Shown here one piece after another: positions 46,526 through 56,056 of a stretch of DNA of 64,000 nt. The notes below the pieces were generated by a model. That model did not search any database. It saw nothing but the letters and a program-made list of their open reading frames with translations, and was not told where the DNA came from. Location of the stretch: positions 1 through 64,000 of the forward strand of contig NZ_JAULRU010000783.1 in assembly GCF_030518155.1 (NCBI RefSeq), read 5' to 3'. The position numbers and the translations under genes are program-made. Positions within the stretch are counted from its first letter, which is position 1, and every line of letters begins with the position of its first letter. This DNA comes from Gilvimarinus gilvus. GTDB lineage: Bacteria; Pseudomonadota; Gammaproteobacteria; Pseudomonadales; Cellvibrionaceae.

Positions 46526-48931
46526 ATGTTCTTGTTGTCATTGGTACTTTTTGTCGCGTTGTTGACAGTAGTGCTCTACTATCAGCCCGGCCTGATAGTC
46601 AGCAGTGTCGCCCTTATCGTTGGCTTGTTTGGCTTAACCTATCTTTCCGGGGCTATGTGGCTTATTTTGATACCAGTTGCTGCCTTATTGGTGCTGCTGA
46701 ACCTCACTCCCGTGCGTCGTAAGTTGATTACTGAGCCGGCTTATCAGTTCCTGCAAAAAGCTATGCCCCCCATGAGTGTCACTGAGCGTGAAGCCATGGA
46801 GGCGGGAACCACATGGTGGGAGAAGGATCTCTTCAGCGGGAAGCCCGACTGGAAAAAATTCGTCAATATTGAGCTGCCACAACTGAGTGAAAAAGAGCAA
46901 AGTTTTCTCGATAACGAAGTGGAAACCTTCTGCGGCCTGATTGATGAGTGGCAAATATTTCAGGATCAGGATCTTTCACCCGAAGCCTGGCAGTTCCTGA
47001 AAGACAAAGGTTTTTTTGGGCTCATTATTCCCGAAGCTTTTGGTGGCAAGGATTTTGGTCCCTACGCGCAAAGTCGCATAATGAGCAAAATCGCTAGCCG
47101 CTCGGTAACCGCTGCGGTAACGGCCATGGTGCCCAACTCTCTCGGCCCCGGCGAGCTATTGATGAAGTATGGCACCGAGGAGCAAAAGCAGCACTGGCTG
47201 CCGGGTCTGGCAGACGGTACCGAAATTCCCTGTTTTGGCCTCACAGGCCCAGAGGCCGGTTCCGATGCTGGCTCTATTCCCGATACTGGTGTCGTCTGTA
47301 AAGGCGAGCATGAAGGCAAAGACGTGCTCGGTATTCGGCTAAGTTTTTCCAAACGCTGGATAACCCTGGCGCCAGTGGCAACTGTTGTCGGTTTAGCGTT
47401 CAAGTTGCGTGACCCGGACGGGTTACTGGGCGATAGTGATAAGATCGATTACGGTATTACCTGTGCCTTGCTGCCTGCGACACACCCCGGCGTGGAAATT
47501 GGTCGTCGCCACAACCCGGGCTCACCGTTTATGAATGGTCCGGTGAAGGGTACGGATGTCTTTATTCCCGTTGATTGGATTATTGGCGGTGCGGCCATGG
47601 CCGGTAAAGGCTGGCGCATGTTGATCGAATGCCTGGGCGCAGGCCGCGGTGTATCACTCCCCGCGCTCTCCACGGCCAGTGGTGAAATGAGCTATTTAAC
47701 GGTTGGCGCCTACTCGCGTATACGTCGTCAGTTCAATATGGAAATCGGCAAGTTCGAAGGTGTGCAGGAAGCCACCGCAGAGATTGCGGCCAATGGCTAC
47801 ACGCTAGAGGCTTTTCGCCAGCTGGTTACGCGCGGGCTGGATTTTGGCGCACCGGCGGTGATGACGGCGATGGCCAAATACCATGCCACCGAAATGATGC
47901 GCACCTCCGTTGGTCACGCGATGGATGTGGTCAGTGGTCGCGCTATTCAAATGGGGCCGCGCAACTTCTGTGTGTTTGCCTACCGAGCGCTGCCGGTTGC
48001 CATTACCGTTGAAGGGGCCAATATCTTAACGCGGTCTCTGATGATTTTTGGGCAGGGCGCAATGCGTTGTCACCCGTACCTGTTTGACGAGGTGCAAACT
48101 TTACAGGCGAGCGATAAAGAGGCCGCTTTGGTGGAATTTGACGGCCTCTTTATGAAGCATTTAGGCCATGTATTTGGCAATATTGCCCGGCTTAAGCTGT
48201 TTAGCTTTACTCGCGCCAAGTTAAGCTCCGTACCCGTCAATGCCGATGATTTTTCCAAAGTTTGGTATCAGCGCATTAATCACTTGAGTGCGGCGCTGGC
48301 GGTGGCTGCGGATGTCGCCTTAGGCGTGCTTGGCGGCGACTTAAAGCGTCGTGAGTTGTTGTCGGCCCGTTTGGGTGATGTTCACAGTCAGTTGTTTATC
48401 GCCTGTAGTCTGTTGAAATATCACAGCGTGCATCCTCGCACTCAAGAAGAAGATGCACACGCCGAGTATGCCCTGACGCTTGCGCTGCACAAAGCGCAGC
48501 AGGCACTGCTGGATTTTTACCAGAATTTCCCGTCGCGCTTTATCGCCTGGGCGATTAAAGCCGCTACCTTCCCGCTGGGTGCACATTACTCTGCCCCGAG
48601 TGATAACTCTGTTCGTGAGTTGGGTAACCTGATCATGGACGATAATGTCGTGCGCCAGCGTCTGTCTGAGTATGTTTACGTAAGTCGCGATCCGGAAGAC
48701 GCCGTGGGCCGGGTAGAGACCACCTATCAAATGCTGCTCGCTCTGGGCGACGTTTGGCAGTCCTTTAGTCGGGCGCAAGCAAAAGGTGAGCTGACGGGAG
48801 CCAATATTGATGAGCGACTCGATGATGCTGTCGCCAAGGGTATTATTCAACAGGCTGATATCGAGCCGTTAAAAGCCTATGATGCCCGCCGTTTCGATTG
48901 TCTGTTAACCGATCATTTTGATCAGCTGTAA
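46526..48931 (+). CDS. fadE: Long-form acyl-CoA dehydrogenase FadE
   Basis: The 801-residue protein has two N-terminal membrane segments (1-60), then the acyl-CoA dehydrogenase fold (FGLTGPEAGSDAGS flavin motif; MNGPVKGTDVFIPV; QEATAEIAANGY; TVEGANILTRSLMIFGQGAMRCHPY) and a long C-terminal domain typical of the FadE class. It catalyses the first step of fatty-acid beta-oxidation. It starts at the ATG preceded by GGAG. A hairpin follows at 48937. Confidence 0.95.
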   Translation: MFLLSLVLFVALLTVVLYYQPGLIVSSVALIVGLFGLTYLSGAMWLILIPVAALLVLLNLTPVRRKLITEPAYQFLQKAMPPMSVTEREAMEAGTTWWEKDLFSGKPDWKKFVNIELPQLSEKEQSFLDNEVETFCGLIDEWQIFQDQDLSPEAWQFLKDKGFFGLIIPEAFGGKDFGPYAQSRIMSKIASRSVTAAVTAMVPNSLGPGELLMKYGTEEQKQHWLPGLADGTEIPCFGLTGPEAGSDAGSIPDTGVVCKGEHEGKDVLGIRLSFSKRWITLAPVATVVGLAFKLRDPDGLLGDSDKIDYGITCALLPATHPGVEIGRRHNPGSPFMNGPVKGTDVFIPVDWIIGGAAMAGKGWRMLIECLGAGRGVSLPALSTASGEMSYLTVGAYSRIRRQFNMEIGKFEGVQEATAEIAANGYTLEAFRQLVTRGLDFGAPAVMTAMAKYHATEMMRTSVGHAMDVVSGRAIQMGPRNFCVFAYRALPVAITVEGANILTRSLMIFGQGAMRCHPYLFDEVQTLQASDKEAALVEFDGLFMKHLGHVFGNIARLKLFSFTRAKLSSVPVNADDFSKVWYQRINHLSAALAVAADVALGVLGGDLKRRELLSARLGDVHSQLFIACSLLKYHSVHPRTQEEDAHAEYALTLALHKAQQALLDFYQNFPSRFIAWAIKAATFPLGAHYSAPSDNSVRELGNLIMDDNVVRQRLSEYVYVSRDPEDAVGRVETTYQMLLALGDVWQSFSRAQAKGELTGANIDERLDDAVAKGIIQQADIEPLKAYDARRFDCLLTDHFDQL

Positions 48932-48936
48932 ATGCC

Positions 48937-48964
48937 ATCTGGCCGTGCACCAGCGCGGCCAGAT
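48937..48964. terminator. Hairpin after fadE
   Basis: ATCTGGCCG pairs exactly with CGGCCAGAT around a 10-base loop. No T-run is present, so termination is only probable. Confidence 0.5.
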
Positions 48965-49002
48965 CAAAATCGCTCTACATAATAATCAAAAGGAGAGCAG
49001 CC

Positions 49003-49926
49003 ATGAGTATGCAGCCATGCCCGGCACCAGAGTGCCAAAAGCCCAGTGATAATCTCGACCCCGTCCAGGCCGTCATCGTATCCAAACAGCGCGATATAGG
49101 TAGCTTGTTGATTCGGCGTGTACTGCCTTCAGCGGATGTGCGCAGTGTTGGGCCGTTTGTTTTTTTTGATCATATGGGGCCGACGCTGTACGAGCCGGGT
49201 ACCGGACTGACGGTAAGGCCGCACCCTCACATTGGACTGGCAACTCTCACTTATTTATACGATGGTGTTATTCGCCATCGCGACAGTCTCGGCTACCGTC
49301 AGGATATTAAACCCGGGGCGGTCAATTGGATGACGGCGGGCAGTGGCATTGTTCATTCCGAGCGCTCGCCGGAAGAGGATATCGACAAACCACAACCGCT
49401 GATGGGTTTGCAGGTTTGGGTGGCTTTGCCCAAAGCCCAGGAGCAAGTGGCTCCAAATTTTGTACACCTCAGCGCTTCGAGCTTGCCAGAGCGTGAAGAG
49501 TCTGGCGTTTATATTAAAGTGATTGCCGGTGAATGTTTTGGGATGAGCTCAAAGCTGGAGACAGTTTCACCGCTTTTTTATGTGGATATTCGGCTCGATG
49601 CCGGTAGCCAAGTGCAGATTGATATTGATTATACAGAGCGAGCTGTTTACGTTGTTAAAGGCGTGATAACTCTGGCCAATAAGACCTACAGCGAAGGGCA
49701 AATGCTGGTGTTGGCGCCCGCAGTCGATGTAACTGTCAGCAGCGAAAAGGGTGCAATTATTGTCGCGGTGGGGGGTGAGCCTATGGATGGCGAGCGCCAC
49801 TTATGGTGGAATTTTGTCGCCAGTGATAAAGCGTTGATCGAACAAGCTAAGCAAGCCTGGAGTGCGGGAAAGTTTGGTCATGTTCCGGGGGATGCAGAGC
49901 ACATACCCCTACCACATGACGGGTGA
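49003..49926 (+). CDS. Pirin-family protein
   Basis: The 307-residue two-cupin protein has pirin metal ligands RPHPHIGLAT and HSERSP, plus FFDHMGP near the N-terminus and the C-terminal cupin (VYVVKGVITLANK). Bacterial pirins act as quercetinases or as regulators of central metabolism. The substrate here is unknown. It is preceded by a good GGAG site and follows fadE in the same direction. Confidence 0.92.
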   Translation: MSMQPCPAPECQKPSDNLDPVQAVIVSKQRDIGSLLIRRVLPSADVRSVGPFVFFDHMGPTLYEPGTGLTVRPHPHIGLATLTYLYDGVIRHRDSLGYRQDIKPGAVNWMTAGSGIVHSERSPEEDIDKPQPLMGLQVWVALPKAQEQVAPNFVHLSASSLPEREESGVYIKVIAGECFGMSSKLETVSPLFYVDIRLDAGSQVQIDIDYTERAVYVVKGVITLANKTYSEGQMLVLAPAVDVTVSSEKGAIIVAVGGEPMDGERHLWWNFVASDKALIEQAKQAWSAGKFGHVPGDAEHIPLPHDG

Positions 49927-49928
49927 GC

Positions 49929-50105
49929 TCACTCGACTTGTCCCCCGGCAGACTTGGCTGTGTGTTCGTCCAGATCTTTACCCACTTCTAAACATTGTTT
50001 GTGCACTTCGGGGTCGGTTTCATAGCTGCACCAATAATGGTCGTCAACGTGATTTGAGCAGGCGGCACTTATTATTGCCAGTGAGCTGATTAATAGAGCT
50101 TTCAT
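49929..50105 (-). CDS. Small lipoprotein (58 residues)
   Basis: On the minus strand, an ATG at 50103-50105 preceded by GAGGA opens a 58-codon frame. Its product starts MKALLISSLAIISAACS and therefore carries a lipobox (ISAAC). The mature part has conserved-looking cysteines (YWCSYETD ... HKQCLEVG) and an acidic tail. It lies convergent to the pirin gene with only 2 bases between the stops. No family name is known to me. It is too short for routine ORF cut-offs. Confidence 0.7.
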   Translation of the reverse strand: MKALLISSLAIISAACSNHVDDHYWCSYETDPEVHKQCLEVGKDLDEHTAKSAGGQVE

Positions 50106-50356
50106 GGTTAGAAATCCTCGCTTTGTAGCTGGACTGCAACGTGACTATTGGCGACACAGACAGGCGACCAAAATGTTAGCTCAGACGCTGTTATTGCTGT
50201 GCCGGGGGCCGCATTGGACACTCAGTTCGTTGTTTGATTCAACATCCTACCAAAGTGGCGTACACGGTGGTAAGCGAACAGTGCCAACAACTATTAGTTC
50301 CAACAGTGAATGGTATTCTCACCTATACTGACGTGAACTGTCTAAGGTGGTTAAGC

Positions 50357-51400
50357 ATGAAGAAACCTTCTGAACGCTCAGATGAAGCAGAGCGCCTAAA
50401 GGAGCTGTACAGCCTCGATATCTTGTTTACCCCTAGCGAAGAGCGCTTTGACCGCATAACCAGATTGGCCAAAAAGGTGTTTGACGTGCCTATTGTTCTG
50501 GTGTCACTGGTAGGCGAAAGTTGTCAGTGGTTTAAATCGAACCAAGGTCTGGTTGCCGACCGCACCTCACGCGAAGTCTCATTCTGCGCCCACGCGGTGT
50601 ATAACGATGAAATCCTAATTGTGCCCAATGCTTGTCAGCATGAGGATTTTGCCGACAACCCCCTGGTAATAGGTGAGCCGAATATCCGATTTTATGCTGG
50701 CTGCCCGATTCGCCACGACGGTTATCCAATCGGAACACTGTGCTTGATAGATACCCAACCGCGCGCCTTAACCGCTGACCAGACTGATATGCTGGAATCG
50801 ATCTCGCACTGGGTAGAGGCGGAAATTAAAGTGACTGCGATGGGGGATGTGCAAAAGCAGCTGATTGCTGAGCTGGGCGAATCGCGTCGCGATGCGATGC
50901 AAGACCCAATGACTAAAACCTGGAACAGAATGGGGCTAGACGTTTTATTTGGGCGAGAAATAAATTATGCCAAGCACAGTCGCCAACCTCTGACTCTGAT
51001 GTTAGTTGATATTGATCGTTTCAAGGAGGTCAATGACAAATATGGCCATATTGTTGGTGATCAGGTGCTCAAAGAAATAGTAGCCAGAATTAGGGCTGCT
51101 GTGCGCCCGGAAGATATTGTTTCCCGCTTTGGTGGCGATGAATTTGTGGTTTTGGCGACGAATTGTAGTGAAGCTAGTGCTCGCAATATGGCAGAGCGAA
51201 TTGTGGAGTCAATAGATGCCAAGCCAATCCGGGCAGCAGAGCACGATATTTCGGTGACCTTGTCGATAGGCCTTACCAGCCAGCGGGTCACGGCACAAAC
51301 CAGTCAAAAGTGTCTCAGCCAACTGGCGGATAAGGCCCTTTACCAGGCAAAAAGTTCCGGTCGCAATCAAGTGTGCGCGGTCACTTCTGAAGATGATTGA
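50357..51400 (+). CDS. GAF-GGDEF diguanylate cyclase
   Basis: The 347-residue soluble protein has a GAF domain (about 30-160; VSLVGESCQWFKSNQGL, EVSFCAHAVYND, FYAGCPIRHDGYPIGTLCLID), a helix and a GGDEF domain with intact RFGGDEFVVL. There is no RxxD at the usual spacing, since RPED precedes the site by a different residue set, so feedback may be weak. I start at the ATG at 50357 with AAGGTGG. The longer frame from 50234 has no ribosome site. It stops 3 bases before the convergent GH79 gene ends. Confidence 0.88.
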   Translation: MKKPSERSDEAERLKELYSLDILFTPSEERFDRITRLAKKVFDVPIVLVSLVGESCQWFKSNQGLVADRTSREVSFCAHAVYNDEILIVPNACQHEDFADNPLVIGEPNIRFYAGCPIRHDGYPIGTLCLIDTQPRALTADQTDMLESISHWVEAEIKVTAMGDVQKQLIAELGESRRDAMQDPMTKTWNRMGLDVLFGREINYAKHSRQPLTLMLVDIDRFKEVNDKYGHIVGDQVLKEIVARIRAAVRPEDIVSRFGGDEFVVLATNCSEASARNMAERIVESIDAKPIRAAEHDISVTLSIGLTSQRVTAQTSQKCLSQLADKALYQAKSSGRNQVCAVTSEDD

Positions 51401-51403
51401 AGA

Positions 51404-52894
51404 CTAGCAGGTTGTTGCAAAACACCAAAAACTGATGCTGTAGCCCGGTACCTTGTTGGCCTCGGCAGTGTTCGGATAGTTGTGTGCATTAAGTTCATTG
51501 TTGAGTTTGGGCCGCACCCCGTTGATAAAGACTTTACGACTTGTCAGCTTTTTCGCGGTTAGTGTATACATTTCTTTCGGCGGTTCGGCAAAGCAGGTCT
51601 TCACCTTCATGCCCTGAGGCTTTAGGTTAACAATCATAAGTGTCAAAAGTTCACCATTCGGGTGCTCATGACAATACACGCGCAAGTGCTTGTCCGAGTG
51701 ATGACAGCTGTAAACACGTGTGCCCATCAGTCGCACCCACAACCAACTTAACCAATAGTCCGGTCGGGGCTTGAGCGTAAGTCTGTCGATTAAGCCATAG
51801 TCACCACCGATGAGACTTTGCCGCACCATAACCTGTTGCCCCAGCATTGCCCCCTGACCCAGTTGATCTGCCCACCAAAACGACGAAATAAACCGATCGG
51901 ATAATTTTGGCTGGCCGCCACATTGTGCCGAGCCTGTTTCGCCGGTCCAAATGGCTGCATTGGGCTGAAACTGATCTCGCCAAAGGTTGAGGGTGCGACT
52001 GTAACGGGTAAAGTCTGCAAACGATTTTGGGTTAAGTAAGGTCCGAACACTGGCCGCCCGGGTACGAATCGGCGAACGGTGACTTTGAAAAGGGTAGTAG
52101 TGCCAATTGACGATATCGATAGAACACGGCAGCTCCTTTAGAAAGCGTCGGGTAATGTTGGAAAAGGGCCTAATAGTCTCCCCAAGTCGAGGCCAAAAAG
52201 CGCTGCCTGGCCCTGAAATCAAAACATTGGGGTAGTAACGGCGTACTTCCGTGGCAAAAGTATTGTAGTCTAACGCTAGGTCGGCGGCGCGCGGTTGTGC
52301 TCGTAAACCATGGAACGCCCAGTAGGCATTGAGTTCGTTACCGAGTTCGAGAACGTCGATGTTATAGTCATTATCGACGCTGTATTTTAGTAGCGCTTCA
52401 ATTTCTTTACCCCCCCAGTTTCCCTGGTGGCTACGTTTGAACAGGCCATATTTTAGGGTGAATATTAGGCGCAGTTGATTGCGTTCAAGAAAGAGATGCA
52501 GTCGATCCCACTGTTTACGGGTGAGTACCAGTGAATCTGGCTCCGTTTTAGGAGCTGAAAAATAATGGATTTTGTCCGCTTCGGAGCCGCCGACACGCAA
52601 GTATGAGGGGCCGAGTGCCTGTACCAGGTCATCCAGTTTACGCCCGCGCAAGTTGATAGGTGGAACCTTCAAAGAGCCCAAGCCCCGCCGGGATTGATCG
52701 CTGCCCTCCCACCAATAGCCGCCCGCCAGTACCGAGATATCGACTGAGAAGGACAAATATCGCTCTGAGATCGTATGTATGCTTGATCCTGTGGCGACGG
52801 TTATTTGCGAGGCGGGTGACACTGTGGCCGCACGAGCGGTATAGTGCCTTTTAAGTCGGGCGTGCCAACGCCAGGGTTTGAACGCGTTAAACAT
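51404..52894 (-). CDS. GH79-like (heparanase/beta-glucuronidase type) glycosidase
   Basis: The 496-residue TIM-barrel protein has the acid/base motif VLELGNELNAYW (about 186) and the nucleophile IWTGETGSAQCGG (about 320), with YLRVGGSEADK near the start and a C-terminal beta domain. These features match GH79, whose members act on glucuronides and heparan-like glycans. I start at the ATG at 52892-52894. A TTG further up lacks a ribosome site. No signal peptide is obvious, so the location is unclear. In this genome it could process glucuronic-acid-bearing plant or algal glycans together with GH67. Confidence 0.8.
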   Translation of the reverse strand: MFNAFKPWRWHARLKRHYTARAATVSPASQITVATGSSIHTISERYLSFSVDISVLAGGYWWEGSDQSRRGLGSLKVPPINLRGRKLDDLVQALGPSYLRVGGSEADKIHYFSAPKTEPDSLVLTRKQWDRLHLFLERNQLRLIFTLKYGLFKRSHQGNWGGKEIEALLKYSVDNDYNIDVLELGNELNAYWAFHGLRAQPRAADLALDYNTFATEVRRYYPNVLISGPGSAFWPRLGETIRPFSNITRRFLKELPCSIDIVNWHYYPFQSHRSPIRTRAASVRTLLNPKSFADFTRYSRTLNLWRDQFQPNAAIWTGETGSAQCGGQPKLSDRFISSFWWADQLGQGAMLGQQVMVRQSLIGGDYGLIDRLTLKPRPDYWLSWLWVRLMGTRVYSCHHSDKHLRVYCHEHPNGELLTLMIVNLKPQGMKVKTCFAEPPKEMYTLTAKKLTSRKVFINGVRPKLNNELNAHNYPNTAEANKVPGYSISFWCFATTC

Positions 52895-52957
52895 AGTGAG
52901 ACACAAAGCTTCCAATAACCGTTTATAGTAGTCGCTTTAGATGAACAAGAGGTTTCA

Positions 52958-53239
52958 ATGCCGCTAATAACCAGGCACTTTTTTGTGCAAGGCCGGGTCC
53001 AGGGGGTTTCATACCGTGTAAGTACCCAGCGCCAAGCCTTTAACCTTGGCGTGACGGGGTGGGTTAGAAATTTGACGGATGGGCGGGTAGAGGTTCTCGC
53101 TACAGCAACGTCGGAGCAGATTAAGCAGTTGGAGGGATGGCTTTGGCAGGGGCCAGAACACGCCGAAGTGGTTACCGTCGAGGTAGAAGAGACAGAGCTC
53201 ATACACTTTGCAAATTTCGAAGTTGCTAGCACTATCTAG
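52958..53239 (+). CDS. acyP: Acylphosphatase
   Basis: The 93-residue protein has the acylphosphatase signature FVQGRVQGVSYR with the catalytic Arg, and GWVRNLTDGRVEV with the catalytic Asn. It hydrolyses carboxyl-phosphate bonds. Its length is normal. Its 3' end is close to the exosortase start, but the functions appear unrelated. Confidence 0.93.
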   Translation: MPLITRHFFVQGRVQGVSYRVSTQRQAFNLGVTGWVRNLTDGRVEVLATATSEQIKQLEGWLWQGPEHAEVVTVEVEETELIHFANFEVASTI

Positions 53240-53285
53240 CAGCCTGCTAATCATTATCATAAATCTTTCAGCGTCAGGTACTAAT

Positions 53286-53822
53286 GTGTTTCGTTTTTTT
53301 CTAAAATTTTTTCTGGTTATGGTGGCTTTATTTGTCTTAGAGTTAACACCGCCGGGGCAAAAATATGTCGTTGAGCCTTTAACATCTGGCCTGGCACAGG
53401 CATCGGCGTTTTTTATTCAATTATTTGGACGAGAGCTGGCGGTGCAGGGTATTGTGATGGTAGACAGGCTTACCGGCTTTGCTGTGCAAATCGCAGCAGG
53501 TTGCAACGGTATTGAGGCGATGATTTTGCTGGTGGCTGCCATAGTCGCTTTTCCTGCGCCCTGGCGCTATCGGCTAGTGGGCTTGGTTTTTGGTTTGGTT
53601 TCGGTGCAAGCCCTTAATCTTGTTCGCATAGTTTCCTTGTTTTATCTGGGTATTTGGCATAAACCCTCGTTCGAATGGGCGCATTTGTATATTTGGCAAG
53701 CGCTAATCATGCTCGACACATTATTGGTTTGGATGCTTTGGATTCGATATATTCCAAAAACACGTAAACCTGATGGCGACTCAAAACCACCGGCCGGAGG
53801 TGCGAGCCTTGCCGCAGGTTGA
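53286..53822 (+). CDS. xrtH: Exosortase H (XrtH)
   Basis: This 178-residue multi-pass membrane protein has the exosortase triad: Cys in AAGCNGIEAM, Arg in LNLVRIVSLF and His in EWAHLYIWQA. The small size and sequence (FLVMVALFVLELTPPGQ) fit exosortase H, which processes IPTL-type C-terminal sorting signals. I chose the GTG at 53286 over an ATG at 53208, because the latter would place 26 residues over the acylphosphatase gene. A partner membrane protein overlaps its 3' end. Confidence 0.85.
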   Translation: MFRFFLKFFLVMVALFVLELTPPGQKYVVEPLTSGLAQASAFFIQLFGRELAVQGIVMVDRLTGFAVQIAAGCNGIEAMILLVAAIVAFPAPWRYRLVGLVFGLVSVQALNLVRIVSLFYLGIWHKPSFEWAHLYIWQALIMLDTLLVWMLWIRYIPKTRKPDGDSKPPAGGASLAAG

Positions 53823-54429
53823 GCCGAACTTTTCCCCCGCTGGTTACTTTCTACGCGTTGTGCTGTGGTTGCCGATATTTTTTGTCTTGTGGTATTTCTT
53901 AGCCGGCTTTTTCAATATTGTACCGGGCCTAATGAGCCAGGGGTTGATCAATGTCTTTGACTCCGGGGCAGTTTTGTCTTTGGAGTCTGTCGGAAGAAAG
54001 ATTGATTATGTAACGCGTTTTGTGACGAGCGTTGAAGGTTCGCAGCGCAAGGGTAATGTCATAATCACACTTAACCCGCTGATCTATTCATGGAACATAC
54101 CGGTACTTCTGGCCCTGTGTTTCGCCGTTAGCGATAGATTATTTTCCAATGCTCGGGTGATACTCGCTGTTGCAGCATTATTTCCTCTGCATGCCTGGGG
54201 TTTAGCCGCTGAGTTTTACGTGACTATTTTGTTTAAGTCTGCGCCGGAAGTGGCAGGTCAGCTAAGTGTCAGTCAGTGGCAAAAAGAAGCCGCAGCATTG
54301 TGCTATCAATTTGGCTATCTGATGTTGCCGGTAATTGGTGCGGCGAGCCTGTGGTTTATCGCCAACCGAGCATTGATCGAGCAGCTGATTACGGAAAAAA
54401 CGGGCACAGCTGCCAGGGCATCCAAATAG
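53773..54429 (+). CDS. Exosortase H-associated membrane protein
   Basis: The 218-residue protein has about five membrane segments (LRVVLWLPIFFVLWYFLAGFF; ALCFAVSD; VILAVAALFPLHAWGL). It matches the small membrane protein that accompanies exosortase H genes. The start overlaps the xrtH 3' end by 50 bases in another frame, so the pair is cotranslated. No IPTL-bearing substrate gene is visible in the window. Confidence 0.8.
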   Translation: MATQNHRPEVRALPQVEPNFSPAGYFLRVVLWLPIFFVLWYFLAGFFNIVPGLMSQGLINVFDSGAVLSLESVGRKIDYVTRFVTSVEGSQRKGNVIITLNPLIYSWNIPVLLALCFAVSDRLFSNARVILAVAALFPLHAWGLAAEFYVTILFKSAPEVAGQLSVSQWQKEAAALCYQFGYLMLPVIGAASLWFIANRALIEQLITEKTGTAARASK

Positions 54430-54470
54430 CCGGTGTGTACGTACTCCTTTGTAATTCAAAGGGGGTATCC

Positions 54471-55016
54471 ATGTTTGTACAGGTTATTTATGCCAGTAGG
54501 GCGAATTTTCCGTCCGATGCACCGGTCGGTGGTGTGGAGCCAACCGTCGCTCGTATACTTCAGGTCTCTAAGCGTAACAATAGTAAACAAGGCATAGGGG
54601 GGGCTCTCTATTTTAGAGATGGCGCTTTCTTGCAGGTGCTGGAGGGGCCAAACCAAAAGGTTGAGTCATTGCTGCGCCGGCTGAAAACAGACGCGCGCCA
54701 CAAGGACGTGACGGTGTTGCATCGGATAGAAGTGGTTGAACGGGAGTTCCAACGCTGGTCCATGAAATACACGGCGATGGACAAAAAAGTGAATCAGTGG
54801 TTGCAGCAAGCGGGTTTAACGAGTTTTGATCCTTTACATTTTACACCTAAGCAGGCTGCAGAGTTTGCCGATGTATTGCGTCGCAGCGAAGAGACTCTCA
54901 GCGATAACGGGGCTTTAGGTCAACGACCAAAAAATATCAGGCCTGTGACAGCAATCGCAGTATCGCTTGCGTTGCTGACTGCGCTGCTGTGGTTTGCCTG
55001 GCTTTATGCTTTTTGA
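54471..55016 (+). CDS. BLUF-domain photoreceptor with C-terminal membrane anchor
   Basis: This 181-residue protein starts at the ATG at 54471 after GGGGGT. The BLUF domain (1-110) has the blue-light-sensing residues: Tyr7 (VIYASRA), Asn37, Gln55 (FLQVLEGP), and Trp96/Met98 (RWSMKY). FAD bound here would respond to blue light. Residues 160-178 form one membrane segment ([21 protein letters not shown]), which is unusual because most short BLUF proteins are soluble. No output domain is attached, so it must act through a partner. Confidence 0.85.
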   Translation: MFVQVIYASRANFPSDAPVGGVEPTVARILQVSKRNNSKQGIGGALYFRDGAFLQVLEGPNQKVESLLRRLKTDARHKDVTVLHRIEVVEREFQRWSMKYTAMDKKVNQWLQQAGLTSFDPLHFTPKQAAEFADVLRRSEETLSDNGALGQRPKNIRPVTAIAVSLALLTALLWFAWLYAF

Positions 55017-55927
55017 GGCAATACTGGTTTAATCAGTGTAAAGGCTAATACTAGCAGTCCTCCTGCGGCAACGCCCAACACAAAATTAAATCCAGAAGAC
55101 AAGAGCAATGCGGCAACAGAGCCATAATGCGCCGCGCTGTGGCCTAGGCTCTCTGACAAGTGATGCAGAAAAGGCAAACTGTGCACTATGATGCCGCCGC
55201 CGACCAGAAACATAGCGGCCGTTCCTGCAATGGATAAAAATTTCATTAATTTAGGTGCAAAGGCCAATAATAATTGGCCGAGTTTGATGCTAAATGGTTG
55301 CTTGCTTTGACTTAAGTGCAGCCCGGCATCGTCGATTTTTACAATGCCGGCGACCAAGCCATAAACCGTCACGCTCATTCCCAAAGCAATAATACAAAGA
55401 ACGATGACTTGGCTGGTGAGCGCCGCACTGGCTACCGCGCCGAGCGTGATCGTAATAATTTCAGCCGAAAGTATAAAATCAGTTCGTATGGCGCCTTTGA
55501 TTTTTTGCTTTTCAAACGCCACCATATCTACATCGGTCTGCGCAATCGCCTGGAGGCGGGCCTTATGCTCATTGTCATCTTCAGTTTTTGAGTGCAGCCA
55601 CTTGTGAGCCACTTTCTCGAAGCCTTCAAAACATAAAAAGCAGCCACCTACCATCAGCAAGGGGATAATCAGCCAGGGCAAAAATACGCTGATGAGCATT
55701 GCAGCAGGGACCAGAATGACCTTGTTGATGAGAGAGCCTTTAAATACGGCCCAAACCACCGGTAATTCACGTTCGGCGCGCACTCCCGTGACTTGTTCCG
55801 CATTGAGTGCCAGATCGTCACCGAGCACGCCCGCCGTTTTCTTGGCGGCAACTTTAGTCATGATGGATATGTCATCCAGTAAAGTCGCTATGTCATCCAG
55901 CAGAGCAAGTAGGCTAGTTCCGGCCAT
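55004..55927 (-). CDS. DUF808 (YedI) membrane protein
   Basis: The 307-residue inner-membrane protein matches the DUF808 family ([46 protein letters not shown] is its typical start), with six or more hydrophobic segments in the second half. The function is unknown. The 3' end overlaps the BLUF gene end by 13 bases. A 41-codon frame lies 3 bases upstream. Confidence 0.9.
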   Translation of the reverse strand: MAGTSLLALLDDIATLLDDISIMTKVAAKKTAGVLGDDLALNAEQVTGVRAERELPVVWAVFKGSLINKVILVPAAMLISVFLPWLIIPLLMVGGCFLCFEGFEKVAHKWLHSKTEDDNEHKARLQAIAQTDVDMVAFEKQKIKGAIRTDFILSAEIITITLGAVASAALTSQVIVLCIIALGMSVTVYGLVAGIVKIDDAGLHLSQSKQPFSIKLGQLLLAFAPKLMKFLSIAGTAAMFLVGGGIIVHSLPFLHHLSESLGHSAAHYGSVAALLLSSGFNFVLGVAAGGLLVLAFTLIKPVLPQKA

Positions 55928-55930
55928 AAA

Positions 55931-56056
55931 TTATTTCTCTTGTGCGAGGGTTGCCAACATTTTTGGGTAAGCCAAGGTTTTATCGGGCTTTTGTTCGCGC
56001 CTAACTGTCAGGGCTATGCATTTAAAAATAACCGATATATTGACCCAGGGTAGCAT
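55931..56056 (-). CDS. Possible small protein upstream of the DUF808 gene
   Basis: A 41-codon minus-strand frame runs from the ATG at 56054-56056 to a TAA at 55931, 3 bases before the DUF808 start. The product begins with a short hydrophobic stretch (MLPWVNISVIFKCIALTV), followed by a basic tail (RREQKPDKTLAYPKM). There is no clear ribosome site, and homologous residues could extend further upstream, so it may be a remnant. Confidence 0.3.
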   Translation of the reverse strand: MLPWVNISVIFKCIALTVRREQKPDKTLAYPKMLATLAQEK

